DNA of 64,000 nt. Source: Leptospira andrefontaineae. GTDB taxonomy: Bacteria > Spirochaetota > Leptospiria > Leptospirales > Leptospiraceae. Positions 21,246 through 31,932 of the stretch are shown here, piece after piece. The stretch is from assembly GCF_004770105.1 (NCBI RefSeq), contig NZ_RQEY01000005.1, positions 372,001 through 436,000 of the forward strand. The letters run 5' to 3'. Numbering within the stretch: the first letter of the stretch is position 1; each line of letters starts with the position of its first letter. The position numbers and the translations under genes are program-made. The notes below the pieces were generated by a model. The model searched no databases and was not told the origin of the DNA. It saw only the letters and a program-made list of their open reading frames with translations.

Positions 21246-21611
21246 ATGAGGCTAAACGAACCTCTTTCCGGATACGGTGCTGCGAACGATCTGGTCCGAA
21301 GGACTATGGTGGAGAATCCACATACTCTTTCGAACGTTATCGCTCAGAACGAAAAATCAATCCGAGAGTATTCTATAGATAAAAAGTACGCGGTGCAAAT
21401 GTACACCGAGACTTTTTCGCTATCTCCTGAATATAGAGAAAGACTTCGTAACTCATACACCCAAAGGATCGGAGAAATAGAAAAGGAAATCCGTTCTTTT
21501 AAAGGGCCAAAACCCGAGGGTGGAAAGGAGAGAATTTTCTCCTACGATAAGAGCGGTAGAAAAACCGAAATTCGGACGCCTACTCGTTCCACAGTGGACT
21601 ATATAGCTTAA
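21246..21611 (+). CDS. Hypothetical protein
   Basis: A 121-residue basic, mostly helical protein without signal peptide or membrane segment (NPHTLSNVIAQNEKSIREYSIDKKYAVQMYTETFSL, then IGEIEKEIRSFKG). I do not recognise the family. It starts 5 bp after the FapA-like gene with an AAAGGAT site and is probably co-transcribed with it. Confidence 0.7.
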   Translation: MRLNEPLSGYGAANDLVRRTMVENPHTLSNVIAQNEKSIREYSIDKKYAVQMYTETFSLSPEYRERLRNSYTQRIGEIEKEIRSFKGPKPEGGKERIFSYDKSGRKTEIRTPTRSTVDYIA

Positions 21612-21673
21612 TAAAACCACGTCGGCTTCCGAGGGATGTTGTTGGAAATATCCTCGAAAAGGACGCTTGTGCG

Positions 21674-22879
21674 ATGGAATTATTCACAGTCCTATTCTTA
21701 AACATTATTATAGCCATTGGCTTGTACGTAGGTGTGTCCGCTCAAGTGACGAAGAGGATCCGCTCTCATATGATACGTCGTATCAACGAAGAGATCCGAA
21801 CTCTCGTGGATGAGATCCAAACAGAAACAGAAAGCCAAATCGAACTTTTAAATTCTAAGATCCAAGCTTATAAAATTTTGGTCCAACGTTCCGATTCTTT
21901 GGAGGATAAATACAGATCTATCCTCCAAAAGTTGGAATCTCTTCCTGAAAGAATACTTTCTAACGAGGGAAAAAAAATAGAAAAACAGAATGTTTCTCCT
22001 GAACCATTATTAGAATTCGAAACGGTAGAAGAAGAATTGGAAACGGGCGAACCTTCTACCTTAACTCATAGGGAAGCGGTCCAAATTTCCGATGAGGAAA
22101 AATTTAAGAACGAATATCTGACTCTAATTCGAGAAAAACAAAAAGAACTTAAAACTACTCCGGCAGAATCATTAGAGAATAGAAAACAGGAACTTGCTGC
22201 AAAAGCGGGAGAGGGTGTAGGTAGACTATATAAACAAAATCTGAGAGAAAATTATTCTCCAGAAAATCCAAAACCGTTCTTAGATCCTGAAAGAAAAAAT
22301 CCCAAAAAAGAAACTGCTTCTGTGGAAGAAGAATCCGGGACCTTGGGAATCCTGAAAAACTTCGGCAAGACTATTAAGAATGTAATGGGCTGGAAAGATT
22401 CCCAGGAATTGATGTCTGAAATTTCTCCAACTAGAACTCCTCAGCCGATGTACAATCCAAGTTCTACATTTGATATCTCTTTGGATGGAGATCCATTCGA
22501 AGAAAATAAGATCGAATTTCCGGAAGATATCAGCGGAGGCTCTTTAAAAGCAGAGCCCGACTATACTCCTGAATTAGATCCTAAAAAAACGAGTTCTAAA
22601 TCCAAAAGAACGGATAATAAAATTCCTGCAGAAGAGAACTTCGGAAAAATCCTAGAAAGAAAAATGACGGGTTACGTTCCTCAAAAACAGGATTCCGTAA
22701 AAATTTCATCCGAAACGGCGCTAAAAGACCTGGGAGAAGGGGCGAGTAAAATTGAGAAGGTAGTTTTCCTCTTGAAAAAAGGATACTCCCATGAGGAAAT
22801 CTCAGAAGCCTTGGATCTCGCCACCGGTGAGGTGGACATTATCGAAAGATTTAGGTTGGAGAGAAATAGGAGGACCTAA
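21674..22879 (+). CDS. Hypothetical membrane-anchored coiled-coil protein
   Basis: A 401-residue protein. Residues 3-24 form one transmembrane helix (LFTVLFLNIIIAIGLYVGVSA), residues ~28-100 a coiled coil, and the centre (~105-340) is long, charged and probably disordered. The C-terminus (IEKVVFLLKKGYSHEEISEALDLATGEVDIIERFRLER) is a small helix-turn-helix-like motif of the kind seen at the end of DUF2802/DUF6115-type proteins encoded near flagellar or motility genes. Its TAATG junction overlaps remA by 1 bp. Function unknown. Confidence 0.75.
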   Translation: MELFTVLFLNIIIAIGLYVGVSAQVTKRIRSHMIRRINEEIRTLVDEIQTETESQIELLNSKIQAYKILVQRSDSLEDKYRSILQKLESLPERILSNEGKKIEKQNVSPEPLLEFETVEEELETGEPSTLTHREAVQISDEEKFKNEYLTLIREKQKELKTTPAESLENRKQELAAKAGEGVGRLYKQNLRENYSPENPKPFLDPERKNPKKETASVEEESGTLGILKNFGKTIKNVMGWKDSQELMSEISPTRTPQPMYNPSSTFDISLDGDPFEENKIEFPEDISGGSLKAEPDYTPELDPKKTSSKSKRTDNKIPAEENFGKILERKMTGYVPQKQDSVKISSETALKDLGEGASKIEKVVFLLKKGYSHEEISEALDLATGEVDIIERFRLERNRRT

Positions 22880-23160
22880 TGTCCCAATTTAGCGTCTTGA
22901 ACGTTGGTTTTGGAAATATAGTAATGGTTTCCAAAATTGTAGGTATCATTCATTCGGATTCTGCATCCGCTAAAAGGATCCGAAACGAAGCCAAAAGTAA
23001 TAACAGTTTGGTAGACGCGACTCAGGGAAAAAAGACCAGGTCCATTATAATCACCGATTCCAACCATTTGATCCTTTCCAACTTAAGAGTAGAAGCCCTC
23101 ACAAGAAGGATAGAAAGCAGGGATAATTCTATCGCAGAAGAAGAGGAAGAAAAGGACTGA
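22879..23160 (+). CDS. remA: RemA-like regulator (DUF370)
   Basis: A 93-residue protein whose first ~75 residues match RemA/DUF370 closely: [69 protein letters not shown]. In Bacillus, RemA is a ring-shaped DNA-binding activator of matrix and osmoprotectant genes. Arg in ATQGKKTRS and in SAKRIRNEA correspond to DNA-contact regions. The acidic tail EEEEEKD is an addition. gmk follows at once, the same remA-gmk order as in Firmicutes. Confidence 0.92.
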   Translation: MSQFSVLNVGFGNIVMVSKIVGIIHSDSASAKRIRNEAKSNNSLVDATQGKKTRSIIITDSNHLILSNLRVEALTRRIESRDNSIAEEEEEKD

Positions 23161-23708
23161 AATCTCCCAAACTAATCGTTCTGTCCTCCGTAGCAGGAGG
23201 AGGCAAATCCACACTTATCCAACTGATCCGAGCCAAACATCCTGATTTGGCTTTTTCCGTTTCTTGTACTACGAGGGCTCCTCGTCCAGGTGACAAGGAA
23301 GGAGTAACGTATTTTTTCCTGACTAAAGAGAAATTTGAATCCGGGATCGATAATGGGGAGTTTTTAGAATGGGCCAAGGTCCACGATAATTATTATGGAA
23401 CTCCTGCAATATTCGTAAACCAATGTATGTCTGCCGGCAAGTCGGTGATCATGGATCTGGATGTGCAGGGCGCTGCTCAGGTAAAACAAAAATTGGGAAA
23501 AGAAGCGATCACAATCTTCATTCTTCCCCCCAATGAAGAAGAATGGGAAAAAAGATTACGCGGCAGAGGGACCGATTCCGAAGAAAGTATCCTAAAAAGG
23601 ATCAAAAATGGAAAGGAAGAATTAGCTCATAAAGATGAATTCGATCATATCATTGTGAATGATAAACTGGAACACACACTTTCTCGTTTAGAAGAAATTT
23701 TATTTTAG
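23157..23708 (+). CDS. gmk: Guanylate kinase, probable CTG start
   Basis: A ~183-residue GMP kinase (GMP + ATP to GDP + ADP). The P loop [12 protein letters not shown], the GMP-binding block [26 protein letters not shown] and YGTPAIFV are present, as is the lid region [17 protein letters not shown]. The frame extends upstream only to a stop at 23124-23126 and contains no ATG, GTG or TTG before the P loop. CTG 23157 gives the right N-terminus, overlaps the remA stop (CTGA), and has GAGGA 9 bp upstream. The first TTG (23247) would remove the P loop and cannot be the start. It is strongly linked to remA by overlap. Confidence 0.9.
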   Translation: MKSPKLIVLSSVAGGGKSTLIQLIRAKHPDLAFSVSCTTRAPRPGDKEGVTYFFLTKEKFESGIDNGEFLEWAKVHDNYYGTPAIFVNQCMSAGKSVIMDLDVQGAAQVKQKLGKEAITIFILPPNEEEWEKRLRGRGTDSEESILKRIKNGKEELAHKDEFDHIIVNDKLEHTLSRLEEILF

Positions 23709-23776
23709 AATTTCCGCGAAATTAGGAAACCTAAACCGTTCTCTACTGTCTTATTCTGAGCCAAGGATCAGGTAAT

Positions 23777-24820
23777 ATGAAATTCTTATGCAATTCTCTT
23801 TTAGTTTCTGTACTTTCTATTTTTAGTTTTCAATGTATGTTTCTCATTAAACCTAGAAAGGATTTTGAAGAGAGTAAAAATTTAACTGCTCCCGATTATT
23901 CTAAGCCTGAGTTTTGGGCGGCACTTCCGGATAAAAAAGATAATGCGGATCTTGTTCCTGAAAATTCAGGCTTAAAAGAAAATCAATCCTTGGCAGAGGC
24001 AGATACTTTTTATATCCATCCAACTACATTACTTCTTCGTCCTAATTATTGGAACGGAGATCTAAAAGACGAAAGTTTAAACGAAAGAACTGATAAACAT
24101 CCGATCAAAACCCAAGCAAGTGCATTCAACGAATGTTGTAAGGTTTATGCTCCTCGATATAGACAAGCTGCATTTTTTGTTTTTACAAAAGACGCTTCGG
24201 AAGGAGAGGCCGCATTAGATTTTGCATTCCAAGATGTGAAAGCTTCCTTTCTTTATTATATGAAACATTGGAATAAGGGTCGTCCTTATATCATCGCTTC
24301 CCATAGCCAAGGCACTCGACATTCGATACGTTTACTTAAAGAAGTGATTTCCACGAATCTGGAATATAAGAAAAACCTGGTAGTGAGTTATTCGATCGGT
24401 TTTCCTTTTAAGAAAGAAGAAGCGGGTTTGCCTGTTTGCTCAGGGCCGAAAGATACAGGATGTGTGGTGGGTTGGAATTCCTATATTTGGGGAAATTCTC
24501 CCGGTAGATTATTGGATAGATACGGAAAAGACACCGTTTGTGTGAATCCATTGAGTTGGAAACAAGACGAGGAATATTCAGCTAAGTCTGAAAATTTAGG
24601 AAGTGTGAACCGAAGTTTTGATCAATTGCTTCCAGGTGTTGCGGACGCTAAATGTAATTCTGGGGTTCTATGGATACACGAACCTGAGATCACTCGGACT
24701 CCAAACTTAGGAAAAGATGGGAATTTACATACTGGAGATTTTCATTTCTTCTATGCGAATATTAGGAAAAACGCAAAAGAGAGAACGGAAACTTTTTTAA
24801 AGAATCAAAACTCGAAGTAA
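23777..24820 (+). CDS. DUF3089 alpha/beta-hydrolase-like lipoprotein
   Basis: A 347-residue protein. Residues 1-20 form a signal peptide ending in SIFSFQC, a possible lipobox with Cys as the lipid site. The rest matches DUF3089: ADTFYIHPTTLL, ECCKVYAPRYRQA, ALDFAFQDVKASFLYYMKHWNKGRPYIIASHSQGT, where SHSQG is a nucleophile elbow. This predicts a serine hydrolase of unknown substrate in the periplasm or outer membrane. It has no operon partner. Confidence 0.82.
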   Translation: MKFLCNSLLVSVLSIFSFQCMFLIKPRKDFEESKNLTAPDYSKPEFWAALPDKKDNADLVPENSGLKENQSLAEADTFYIHPTTLLLRPNYWNGDLKDESLNERTDKHPIKTQASAFNECCKVYAPRYRQAAFFVFTKDASEGEAALDFAFQDVKASFLYYMKHWNKGRPYIIASHSQGTRHSIRLLKEVISTNLEYKKNLVVSYSIGFPFKKEEAGLPVCSGPKDTGCVVGWNSYIWGNSPGRLLDRYGKDTVCVNPLSWKQDEEYSAKSENLGSVNRSFDQLLPGVADAKCNSGVLWIHEPEITRTPNLGKDGNLHTGDFHFFYANIRKNAKERTETFLKNQNSK

Positions 24821-24832
24821 GTCTTAGATTTT

Positions 24833-24967
24833 GTTTCGCACGGTGACCAAGGAGTTTTTCATCCCAAGGCGCTAAGAAAAGAAGATATAGGTTTTCAAAT
24901 CCTAAAAATCTCTTCTAAACTTTGCGGCTTCGAGTGAGACCTGCCTTCTGTGATTTCCGTGCGAAAC
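24833..24967. repeat. 135-bp dispersed inverted-repeat element (copy A)
   Basis: Ends are a perfect 11-bp inverted repeat: GTTTCGCACGG (24833-24843) and CCGTGCGAAAC (24957-24967). Inside lies a second, imperfect pair: CCCAAGGCGCTAAGAAAAGAAG and CTTTGCGGCTTCGAGTGAG, which match the ends of copy B at 44401-44525. It fills the whole gap between two convergent genes, so it may fold into a long hairpin and act as a two-way terminator. It has no coding capacity. Confidence 0.72.
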
Positions 24968-24968
24968 T

Positions 24969-25364
24969 TTAATTCGTACAATAAGTCTGTTCTATTACGA
25001 TAGAAGGCATGTCTGTTCTTTTGCCGTCCAGATCCAACTTCTTATTTTTTAGATAGAATCCGCAAACTTCCACATAAGAACCGACAGATACTCGATTCAT
25101 TAAACTATAATCGTCCGAATCTAAAACCACTGGTTTTCCGGAGAAATGAACTACGAATCGGATAGAATTTCCTTTGTATAATACATGAGTTACTGTTCCT
25201 GCGACTCGAACAGTTTCTCCAACTGCTTTTCCCGGATTATTGACCAGTTCTTCGCCCGAAACATATTTCGGTTTTGCGGGTGCGGAAGCTTTTTTACTTT
25301 TAGAGTAAATGGTTCCTGCAGATAATACTAGTATAGAAAAAAATAGGATCGTTTTCTTTTTCAT
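24969..25364 (-). CDS. Periplasmic OB-fold (tRNA_anti-like) protein
   Basis: A 131-residue protein with an N-terminal signal peptide (residues 1-22, KKTILFFSILVLSAGTIYS) and a single beta-rich domain: GEELVNNPGKAVGETVRVAGTVTHVLYKGNSIRFVVHF, then VSVGSYVEVCGFYLKN. This pattern fits the tRNA_anti-like OB fold found in secreted proteins. It lies 6 bp after flbB, at the end of the flagellar cluster, so a role near the periplasmic flagellum is possible. The ligand is unknown. Confidence 0.72.
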   Translation of the reverse strand: MKKKTILFFSILVLSAGTIYSKSKKASAPAKPKYVSGEELVNNPGKAVGETVRVAGTVTHVLYKGNSIRFVVHFSGKPVVLDSDDYSLMNRVSVGSYVEVCGFYLKNKKLDLDGKRTDMPSIVIEQTYCTN

Positions 25365-25370
25365 AAAATT

Positions 25371-26012
25371 TTAAAGTTCTTCCGACTCAGAATTGGATTC
25401 AGGAGCCTTAATCACATCAGATCTGGACAACCATTTATTCGTAATATTCGCCCTGCGTTCTGCCGGGAACAAGGTGAGAAGATAGGTAGTAATTGTTTGT
25501 CTACCGTCCTGCTCTGCATCCTTGTCCATTTGAATGAATACATCTATGATATCTTTGTCCGACCAATTGGTAAGCATCTGCACTGCGTTGTCGGGAGGCA
25601 TATTTGCCACCTTCTCCGCCATGACCTTAACCAATTTACCTCTGCTATTCCTTTCAGATTCAGAAGATTTAAGCTCATTTTCCTTGGAAGTAAGACCTCG
25701 TTTGAGTTCCTCGATTTTCTCGAGTTCCGCTTCCAGGCGCTCTTTTTCTTTTTTGAGTTCTTCTTCTTTTTGTGAGATCTCGTCTCTATCTTTGGCGAGT
25801 CTTTCCATTTCTTTACGGAATTCCAACTTCTCTAATTCAGAAGGGGATTCGGAGTCCGCATTTACGAGTCCTGGTTCCGTTCTTAAAAAAGGAAAAATTT
25901 CAGCAGCGTCTATGATCTGAAAATAATGAAACGCAAAAAATCCGATCAACACTAGGAAGAAGATCAGGAGTACTAGATATACTGCTCTTGCTTTGTCAGT
26001 TAAACTTGCCAC
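25371..26012 (-). CDS. flbB: Periplasmic flagellar collar protein FlbB / MotE-like
   Basis: A 213-residue protein: one N-terminal transmembrane helix (residues ~9-32), a Glu/Lys-rich coiled coil (~55-120) and a C-terminal helical domain of the MgtE-N/MotE type (GKLVKVMAEKVANMPPDNAVQMLTNWSDKDIIDVFIQMD). In Borrelia, FlbB is a base protein of the periplasmic collar and is encoded after fliI and fliJ, just as here. Assignment rests on architecture and gene order. Confidence 0.8.
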   Translation of the reverse strand: MASLTDKARAVYLVLLIFFLVLIGFFAFHYFQIIDAAEIFPFLRTEPGLVNADSESPSELEKLEFRKEMERLAKDRDEISQKEEELKKEKERLEAELEKIEELKRGLTSKENELKSSESERNSRGKLVKVMAEKVANMPPDNAVQMLTNWSDKDIIDVFIQMDKDAEQDGRQTITTYLLTLFPAERRANITNKWLSRSDVIKAPESNSESEEL

Positions 26013-26015
26013 TTT

Positions 26016-26219
26016 TTATACCCGGATGTCCAGCCTGGAGCCTGAAATTCTTTTTTCCAATTCTCCTGCCTTATTTTCCAAATGAGAAATTTTATCTTGG
26101 AGATTTGCCATGCTCCCGATTAAAGGATCGGAAGATTCTACAGTTTTACGTACTTCTAAAAAGGGGAGGTCACTTTTTATAACGCTCGTAAAGTTTTCTG
26201 AGCTCAGAAAGTCCCGCAT
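26016..26219 (-). CDS. Small hypothetical coiled-coil protein between fliJ and flbB
   Basis: An open frame that ends 3 bp before flbB. From ATG 26219 it gives 67 residues and overlaps the 3' end of fliJ by 50 bp; ATG 26111 would give 31 residues with no overlap. The C-terminal part (MANLQDKISHLENKAGELEKRISG) is a heptad-rich coiled coil, which fits a small flagellar accessory protein, perhaps a chaperone. No clear ribosome site is seen for either start. The filled gap between tightly packed genes is the main argument that it is real. Confidence 0.42.
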   Translation of the reverse strand: MRDFLSSENFTSVIKSDLPFLEVRKTVESSDPLIGSMANLQDKISHLENKAGELEKRISGSRLDIRV

Positions 26220-26742
26220 CTTCTGTACCGGTGCGCTCGACGCCTCCCGTATCATAGGTAAATACTTTCGGATCCCGTTTAGATCTATCATCCCCATAAA
26301 TTTCCTCCCTAGTCTTCCTATAAAGATCTGCTAAAAATTGCTCTTCTGCCTGGATTTTTTCCGCCTTTCTATAGGAGTGCATATACTCCTTAAAACGGTT
26401 TTCTTTTAGAAGTTCCAGTACCTTCTTCTCTTTTCTTGCTTCTGATACTTCCGTTCTTTTTTTTTCAACAGGTTCATCGAAAGAACGTATTTCATTCTCT
26501 AACTCGGAATTTCGAGTTAGAAGTTGTCTCATATAAGTTTGCAAATAAGAATATTCTCTTAAGTCTGCACTTCCCGACAGCGTAGTAGAAGATAGAGATT
26601 GTATTCTTGCATCATTGGAATCTATTTCTGATTGTCGTTGGTTAACTTCTGCCACTAATTCTGAAAGTTCTTTGAGTTTTTGGTCCTCTTTGATCTTCTT
26701 TAAACGAAGTACAGGTTCGAGCCTGAATTGGAATCTTTTCAT
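26170..26742 (-). CDS. fliJ: Flagellar export protein FliJ
   Basis: A 190-residue, highly charged, almost entirely alpha-helical protein starting with KRFQFRLEPVLRLKKIKEDQKLKEL, the typical FliJ N-terminus. FliJ forms a coiled coil that inserts into the FliI hexamer and links it to FlhA. The length is slightly more than the usual ~147, with extra C-terminal residues. It lies 3 bp after fliI. Confidence 0.87.
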   Translation of the reverse strand: MKRFQFRLEPVLRLKKIKEDQKLKELSELVAEVNQRQSEIDSNDARIQSLSSTTLSGSADLREYSYLQTYMRQLLTRNSELENEIRSFDEPVEKKRTEVSEARKEKKVLELLKENRFKEYMHSYRKAEKIQAEEQFLADLYRKTREEIYGDDRSKRDPKVFTYDTGGVERTGTEDAGLSELRKLYERYKK

Positions 26743-26745
26743 CGA

Positions 26746-28110
26746 TTAAAATTCCTCTTCTTCTCTTTCTTCTTTTAAGATATCTCTTAAGCCACTGACT
26801 GTTTGTGGGAAAAGACTTCTTTCCATAAGTCTTTGTTTTAAATAAGAATCTATTTTATCTTTTTTGCGAATAGCGAGATCCACTTTTGGATCGGATCCTC
26901 TTACGTAAGCATTCAATAAGATCAATTCTTCCACTGAATTATAAGTGGAGATCAGCTCTCTGATCATACCGGCTCTCATGAACTGGTCTTCTTCAACTAT
27001 TGATTGCATTACCCTGGAAAGTGAAGCAGGAATATCGATTGCAGGATAATGATTTCTTTCCGCCATTTTACGCGAAAGAATAATGTGACCGTCTATATAA
27101 CCTCGGACTGCGTCCGCGACAGGGTCTTCCATCTCGTCTGTGTCAGTTAGGATCGTATAAAATCCTGTGATACTTCCTCCTGATTTTGAAGTACCTGAAC
27201 GTTCAACTAGTTTTGCTATTTTAGTAAAAACAGATGAACTAAAACCTCTTGTGATGGGAGGTTCATGGTTAGAAACAGAGATCTCTCTATTTGCGTGTGC
27301 GAACCTGGTTAGGGAATCCATCATTAAGTTTACATGAAGTCCCTGTTCCCTGAAATATTCTGCAACGGAAGTGGCGAGTAATGCGCAGTTTACCTGTTCC
27401 ATCTTAGGTGCATCCGAGGTTGCTGCGAATACTACGGATTTTGCGAGACCTTCTTTTCCTAAGTCTCTTTCCAAAAATTCGTTCACCTCTCTGCCTCGTT
27501 CTCCAACGAGTGCGATCACGTTTACATCCGCATTCGTGAACCTTGCGATCATACCGAGTAAGCTGGATTTTCCAACGCCCGATCCGGAGAAGATCCCTAA
27601 CCTTTGTCCTCTGCCTACTGTTAAAATTCCATCTATCGCTCTTACACCCGTAAGTAGAATGTCCCGGATCACAGGTCGATCCAAAGGATTGATACTTTCT
27701 CCTTCTGGAGATTTTTCTTCGGAAGTGATGATGAGTCCTTTTTTGTCGATCGGACGTCCTACGCCATTCAATACACGACCGAGCAATTCTTTTCCAACAG
27801 GAACATTCAAACTTCTTCCTGAAGAAAATACGAAAGCGTCAGGATATACTCCTTCCACAGGACCAAGAGGCATTAGTGTATATACATGATTTTCGAAACC
27901 AACGATCTCACATTGCAGGTAACCTTCAGTTCCTGCTTTTTGGACTTCCATGATCTCTCCGATCTTGGAATCCGGAGGACCTTCTGAATAGATTACGTTT
28001 CCTGAGACTCGAACGACGCGCCCGGATTTGCGGATTGTTTCTGTGCGGTCCAAGATCAGAAAATACTTGGAGATGACGTCTACCTTTTCGTGAAACTTCT
28101 TCTCTATCAT
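26746..28110 (-). CDS. fliI: Flagellum-specific ATPase FliI
   Basis: A 454-residue F1-beta-like ATPase. Walker A is FSGSGVGKSSLLGM, followed by GERGREVNEFLE and the Walker B region HVNLMMDSLTRFAHANRE. TDTDEMEDPVADAVRGYIDGHIILSR is typical of FliI/YscN ATPases. It energises substrate release at the export gate. The gap to fliH upstream is 198 bp and contains a hairpin (28248-28276), which is unusual for this operon. Confidence 0.96.
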   Translation of the reverse strand: MIEKKFHEKVDVISKYFLILDRTETIRKSGRVVRVSGNVIYSEGPPDSKIGEIMEVQKAGTEGYLQCEIVGFENHVYTLMPLGPVEGVYPDAFVFSSGRSLNVPVGKELLGRVLNGVGRPIDKKGLIITSEEKSPEGESINPLDRPVIRDILLTGVRAIDGILTVGRGQRLGIFSGSGVGKSSLLGMIARFTNADVNVIALVGERGREVNEFLERDLGKEGLAKSVVFAATSDAPKMEQVNCALLATSVAEYFREQGLHVNLMMDSLTRFAHANREISVSNHEPPITRGFSSSVFTKIAKLVERSGTSKSGGSITGFYTILTDTDEMEDPVADAVRGYIDGHIILSRKMAERNHYPAIDIPASLSRVMQSIVEEDQFMRAGMIRELISTYNSVEELILLNAYVRGSDPKVDLAIRKKDKIDSYLKQRLMERSLFPQTVSGLRDILKEEREEEEF

Positions 28111-28247
28111 GATCTTAGCTCTTAGATACCGGATACTGTCCCTGGGATTTTACCCGGAGTCAAGTGATAATGAGAATATAACTGAATTATGTCACATATG
28201 AGCGAAGAGCGAATCCAGTCGAAGTGCCTACAAAGAAAACCCCCCTG

Positions 28248-28276
28248 ACCCGACCGCCTATGGTTTCGGCGGCCGG
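28248..28276 (-). terminator. Strong GC hairpin between fliH and fliI, terminator-like
   Basis: CCCGACCGCC (28248-28257) pairs with GGCGGCCGGG (28267-28276) across a 9-nt loop, a 10-bp stem with one G-U pair. On the minus strand the stem is followed by TCAGGGGGGTTTTCTTTG, a short T-rich stretch. It lies in the 198-bp gap between fliH and fliI and could attenuate transcription or stabilise the fliFGH part of the message. The rest of the gap holds no gene I can support. Confidence 0.55.
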
Positions 28277-28308
28277 GTAGGAGACTAAGTTTGGACGTGA
28301 ATGTTAGA

Positions 28309-29232
28309 TTAGATCGGCTCCGCATTTCGAATTGCTTCTTCGATTTCTTTGAGCTGTGTGGAGATCCTTGCATCGATGGCACCAACATCTGTTTCGATGA
28401 TGACCCCACCTCTGTCGACGCGAGAGTCTTCGTAGATATTGACCTTGCGAAGAGACTCCATAAGTTTGATAAGTTCATCTTTGTGAGCTGTGGTGATCTC
28501 CAAGTCTGCAAAGTTGACTCGGATATCCACACGGTCCCTGTCCTTGATACGTTTCAGGGCTTCTCGAATATTATTGAGTACGATTTCTTTACGTTCAATG
28601 ATCTCATCTTTGATGATTTTACGAGCGATGATCAGGATCATCTCCACCATCTGCTTCTCGGATGCCTGGATGAGTTCCGCACGGATATCGATCGCTTTAC
28701 CTACGATAGTTCCGAGACGGTCGATTAGGCGTCGGACTTCTCCCTGGCCTTTTCTGAATCCTACTTCTCGTCCTGCTTCGAATCCTTTTAGGTAGGCCTC
28801 ATGTTCGATCTCCGCCGTTTTCATCTCGGCTTCTTTGATCATTCTTTCGGCTTCCATCTTGGCTCTTTCCAAGATCTGTTCTGCTTTGGCCTTACCTGAA
28901 TCCTCTTCGAGTTTGATCTTCTCTTTGGAATCCTGGATCATTTGGAAGGCTTTTTTACGGCCTTCTTCCTCGATCTCCTCCGACTTGCGACGGGAGTCCT
29001 CGAGCATTGTTTTGATATTTTCTTCCGTTTCTTCTTTATAACGGTTTAGCTCTGCCTCGATCTCTTCAATAGAAGGACCTTGGTATTGCTCTATAATATT
29101 TCCTTCTTGGTCGACTTCGAACTCTTCGGCGTCTTCGTCCCTATGGAATTTTTTATATTTGTCCGGAATTTGCAGCTCTACCTGATCCTGCATGTCCGCG
29201 ATTTGGATAGGTTTGAAGACTAGTTTTGCCAT
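28309..29232 (-). CDS. fliH: Flagellar assembly protein FliH
   Basis: A 307-residue acidic, helical protein. The first ~60 residues are unique; residues ~60-150 are a long coiled coil with many Glu and Lys (RKSEEIEEEGRKKAFQMIQDSKEK); the C-terminal FliH/V-ATPase E-like domain runs from ~155 (YLKGFEAGREVGFRKGQGEVRRLIDRLGTIVGKAIDIR...). FliH binds FliI and tethers it to the motor; in spirochaetes FliH forms spokes around the C-ring. It starts 1 bp after the fliG stop. Confidence 0.9.
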   Translation of the reverse strand: MAKLVFKPIQIADMQDQVELQIPDKYKKFHRDEDAEEFEVDQEGNIIEQYQGPSIEEIEAELNRYKEETEENIKTMLEDSRRKSEEIEEEGRKKAFQMIQDSKEKIKLEEDSGKAKAEQILERAKMEAERMIKEAEMKTAEIEHEAYLKGFEAGREVGFRKGQGEVRRLIDRLGTIVGKAIDIRAELIQASEKQMVEMILIIARKIIKDEIIERKEIVLNNIREALKRIKDRDRVDIRVNFADLEITTAHKDELIKLMESLRKVNIYEDSRVDRGGVIIETDVGAIDARISTQLKEIEEAIRNAEPI

Positions 29233-29233
29233 A

Positions 29234-30201
29234 TTAGTTCTTTCTCCGGAACTTGATTCTTCCTGATTCTACGGATTCCTTAAAAATTTCAAGTAGTCCG
29301 TTCTGAGCGGTTTCAATCTCAGCGAGGGAAACCGGGCCCATAGAATCTTCTTCCAATCGGATGGAATAGGCAAGAGATGGATCTAACCTTTCCAATAAAA
29401 CCTGCTTCGTTTCCGGTTCCGTTCCTTTAAAAGCGGTCGCGGTCACTATCGGATGGATCTCTCCCATGAACTTGTTTAGGGCTTCTCGGCTTAGATCCAT
29501 CAGGTCTTCCATTCGGAAGAAATGCTTATTTATATTTTCGGCAAACGACTGGCTCTTTTCGCGTATCCTCGAGAATAATTTCTGGGAATCTTGGGGGTCC
29601 AATTTGCCCAAAAGTTCTGCGGCCCTTTTGCCACCCTTATCCCTGGTAGGAACTCCAGACTGAGGGGATTTCAGGACTTCTTTTTTGAAGCGCAAAAACC
29701 TCTCCAAGGAGTCCATAAGTCCGGCAGAAGAAAGGTCCAAATTCCGTATGGAAAGTAGGATCTCCTCCTGGGTCTCTTCCGGGAATTCTTCCAATACTCT
29801 GGCAGAAGTATCCGGATCCGCGTAGCAGAAGATGAGTGCGATCCTGTCGGCTGATTCTCCTGCTACGATTTTGGAAAGTTCTTCCTTGGTATAAGATTTG
29901 AGCTCTTCGGACCATTCCGGTTCTGAAACTAAATCTTCTTTCAGGATAGTTTCGAGTTCTTGGATTAATGCCAAGGTGTCTCGATCGATCCCTTCTTTTG
30001 GGACTGTTGAGAGTCCTTCTAAGAAGGAGCCTAAAAGTTCTCTTTCTTGTTTCGCTTCTATTTTGCCGGACTTGTGAAAACTTTCTAAAAGTTTCGATGT
30101 GTCCTGAGGCCCAAGGTGGCGAAACACTTCCGGGGGAAGATGCTCCCCCAGGATTCGGAGGAGCTGTCCCGCCCGGTTTCTTTTTCCGGACAGGATACTC
30201 A

Positions 30202-30202
<1 letters not shown>
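29234..30202 (-). CDS. fliG: Divergent FliG-like motor switch protein
   Basis: A 322-residue protein related to FliG by position, length and domain order, but diverged. The middle-domain EHPQTIALIL motif appears as ESADRIALIFCYADPDTSARVLEEFP. In the C-terminal domain the segment that normally reads DxxSIQRVLREVDNKDLALALKG is DLSREALNKFMGEIHPIVTATAFKG, so the usual charged torque residues are largely missing. MGPVSLAEIETAQNGLLEIF is still recognisable (GPVRLRDVEEAQ). Spirochaetes often carry more than one FliG. This copy may be structural and not torque-producing. It overlaps the fliF stop by 1 bp. Confidence 0.82.
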
Positions 30203-31902
<1,700 letters not shown>

Positions 31903-31932
31903 TTTCCTTCACCACCGGACAAGATAGGGGAC

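Noticed and set aside
28122..28532. 136-residue minus-strand frame covering the fliH-fliI gap
   Set aside because: Most of it overlaps fliH in another frame, the gap part is the hairpin region, and the protein has no recognisable domain.
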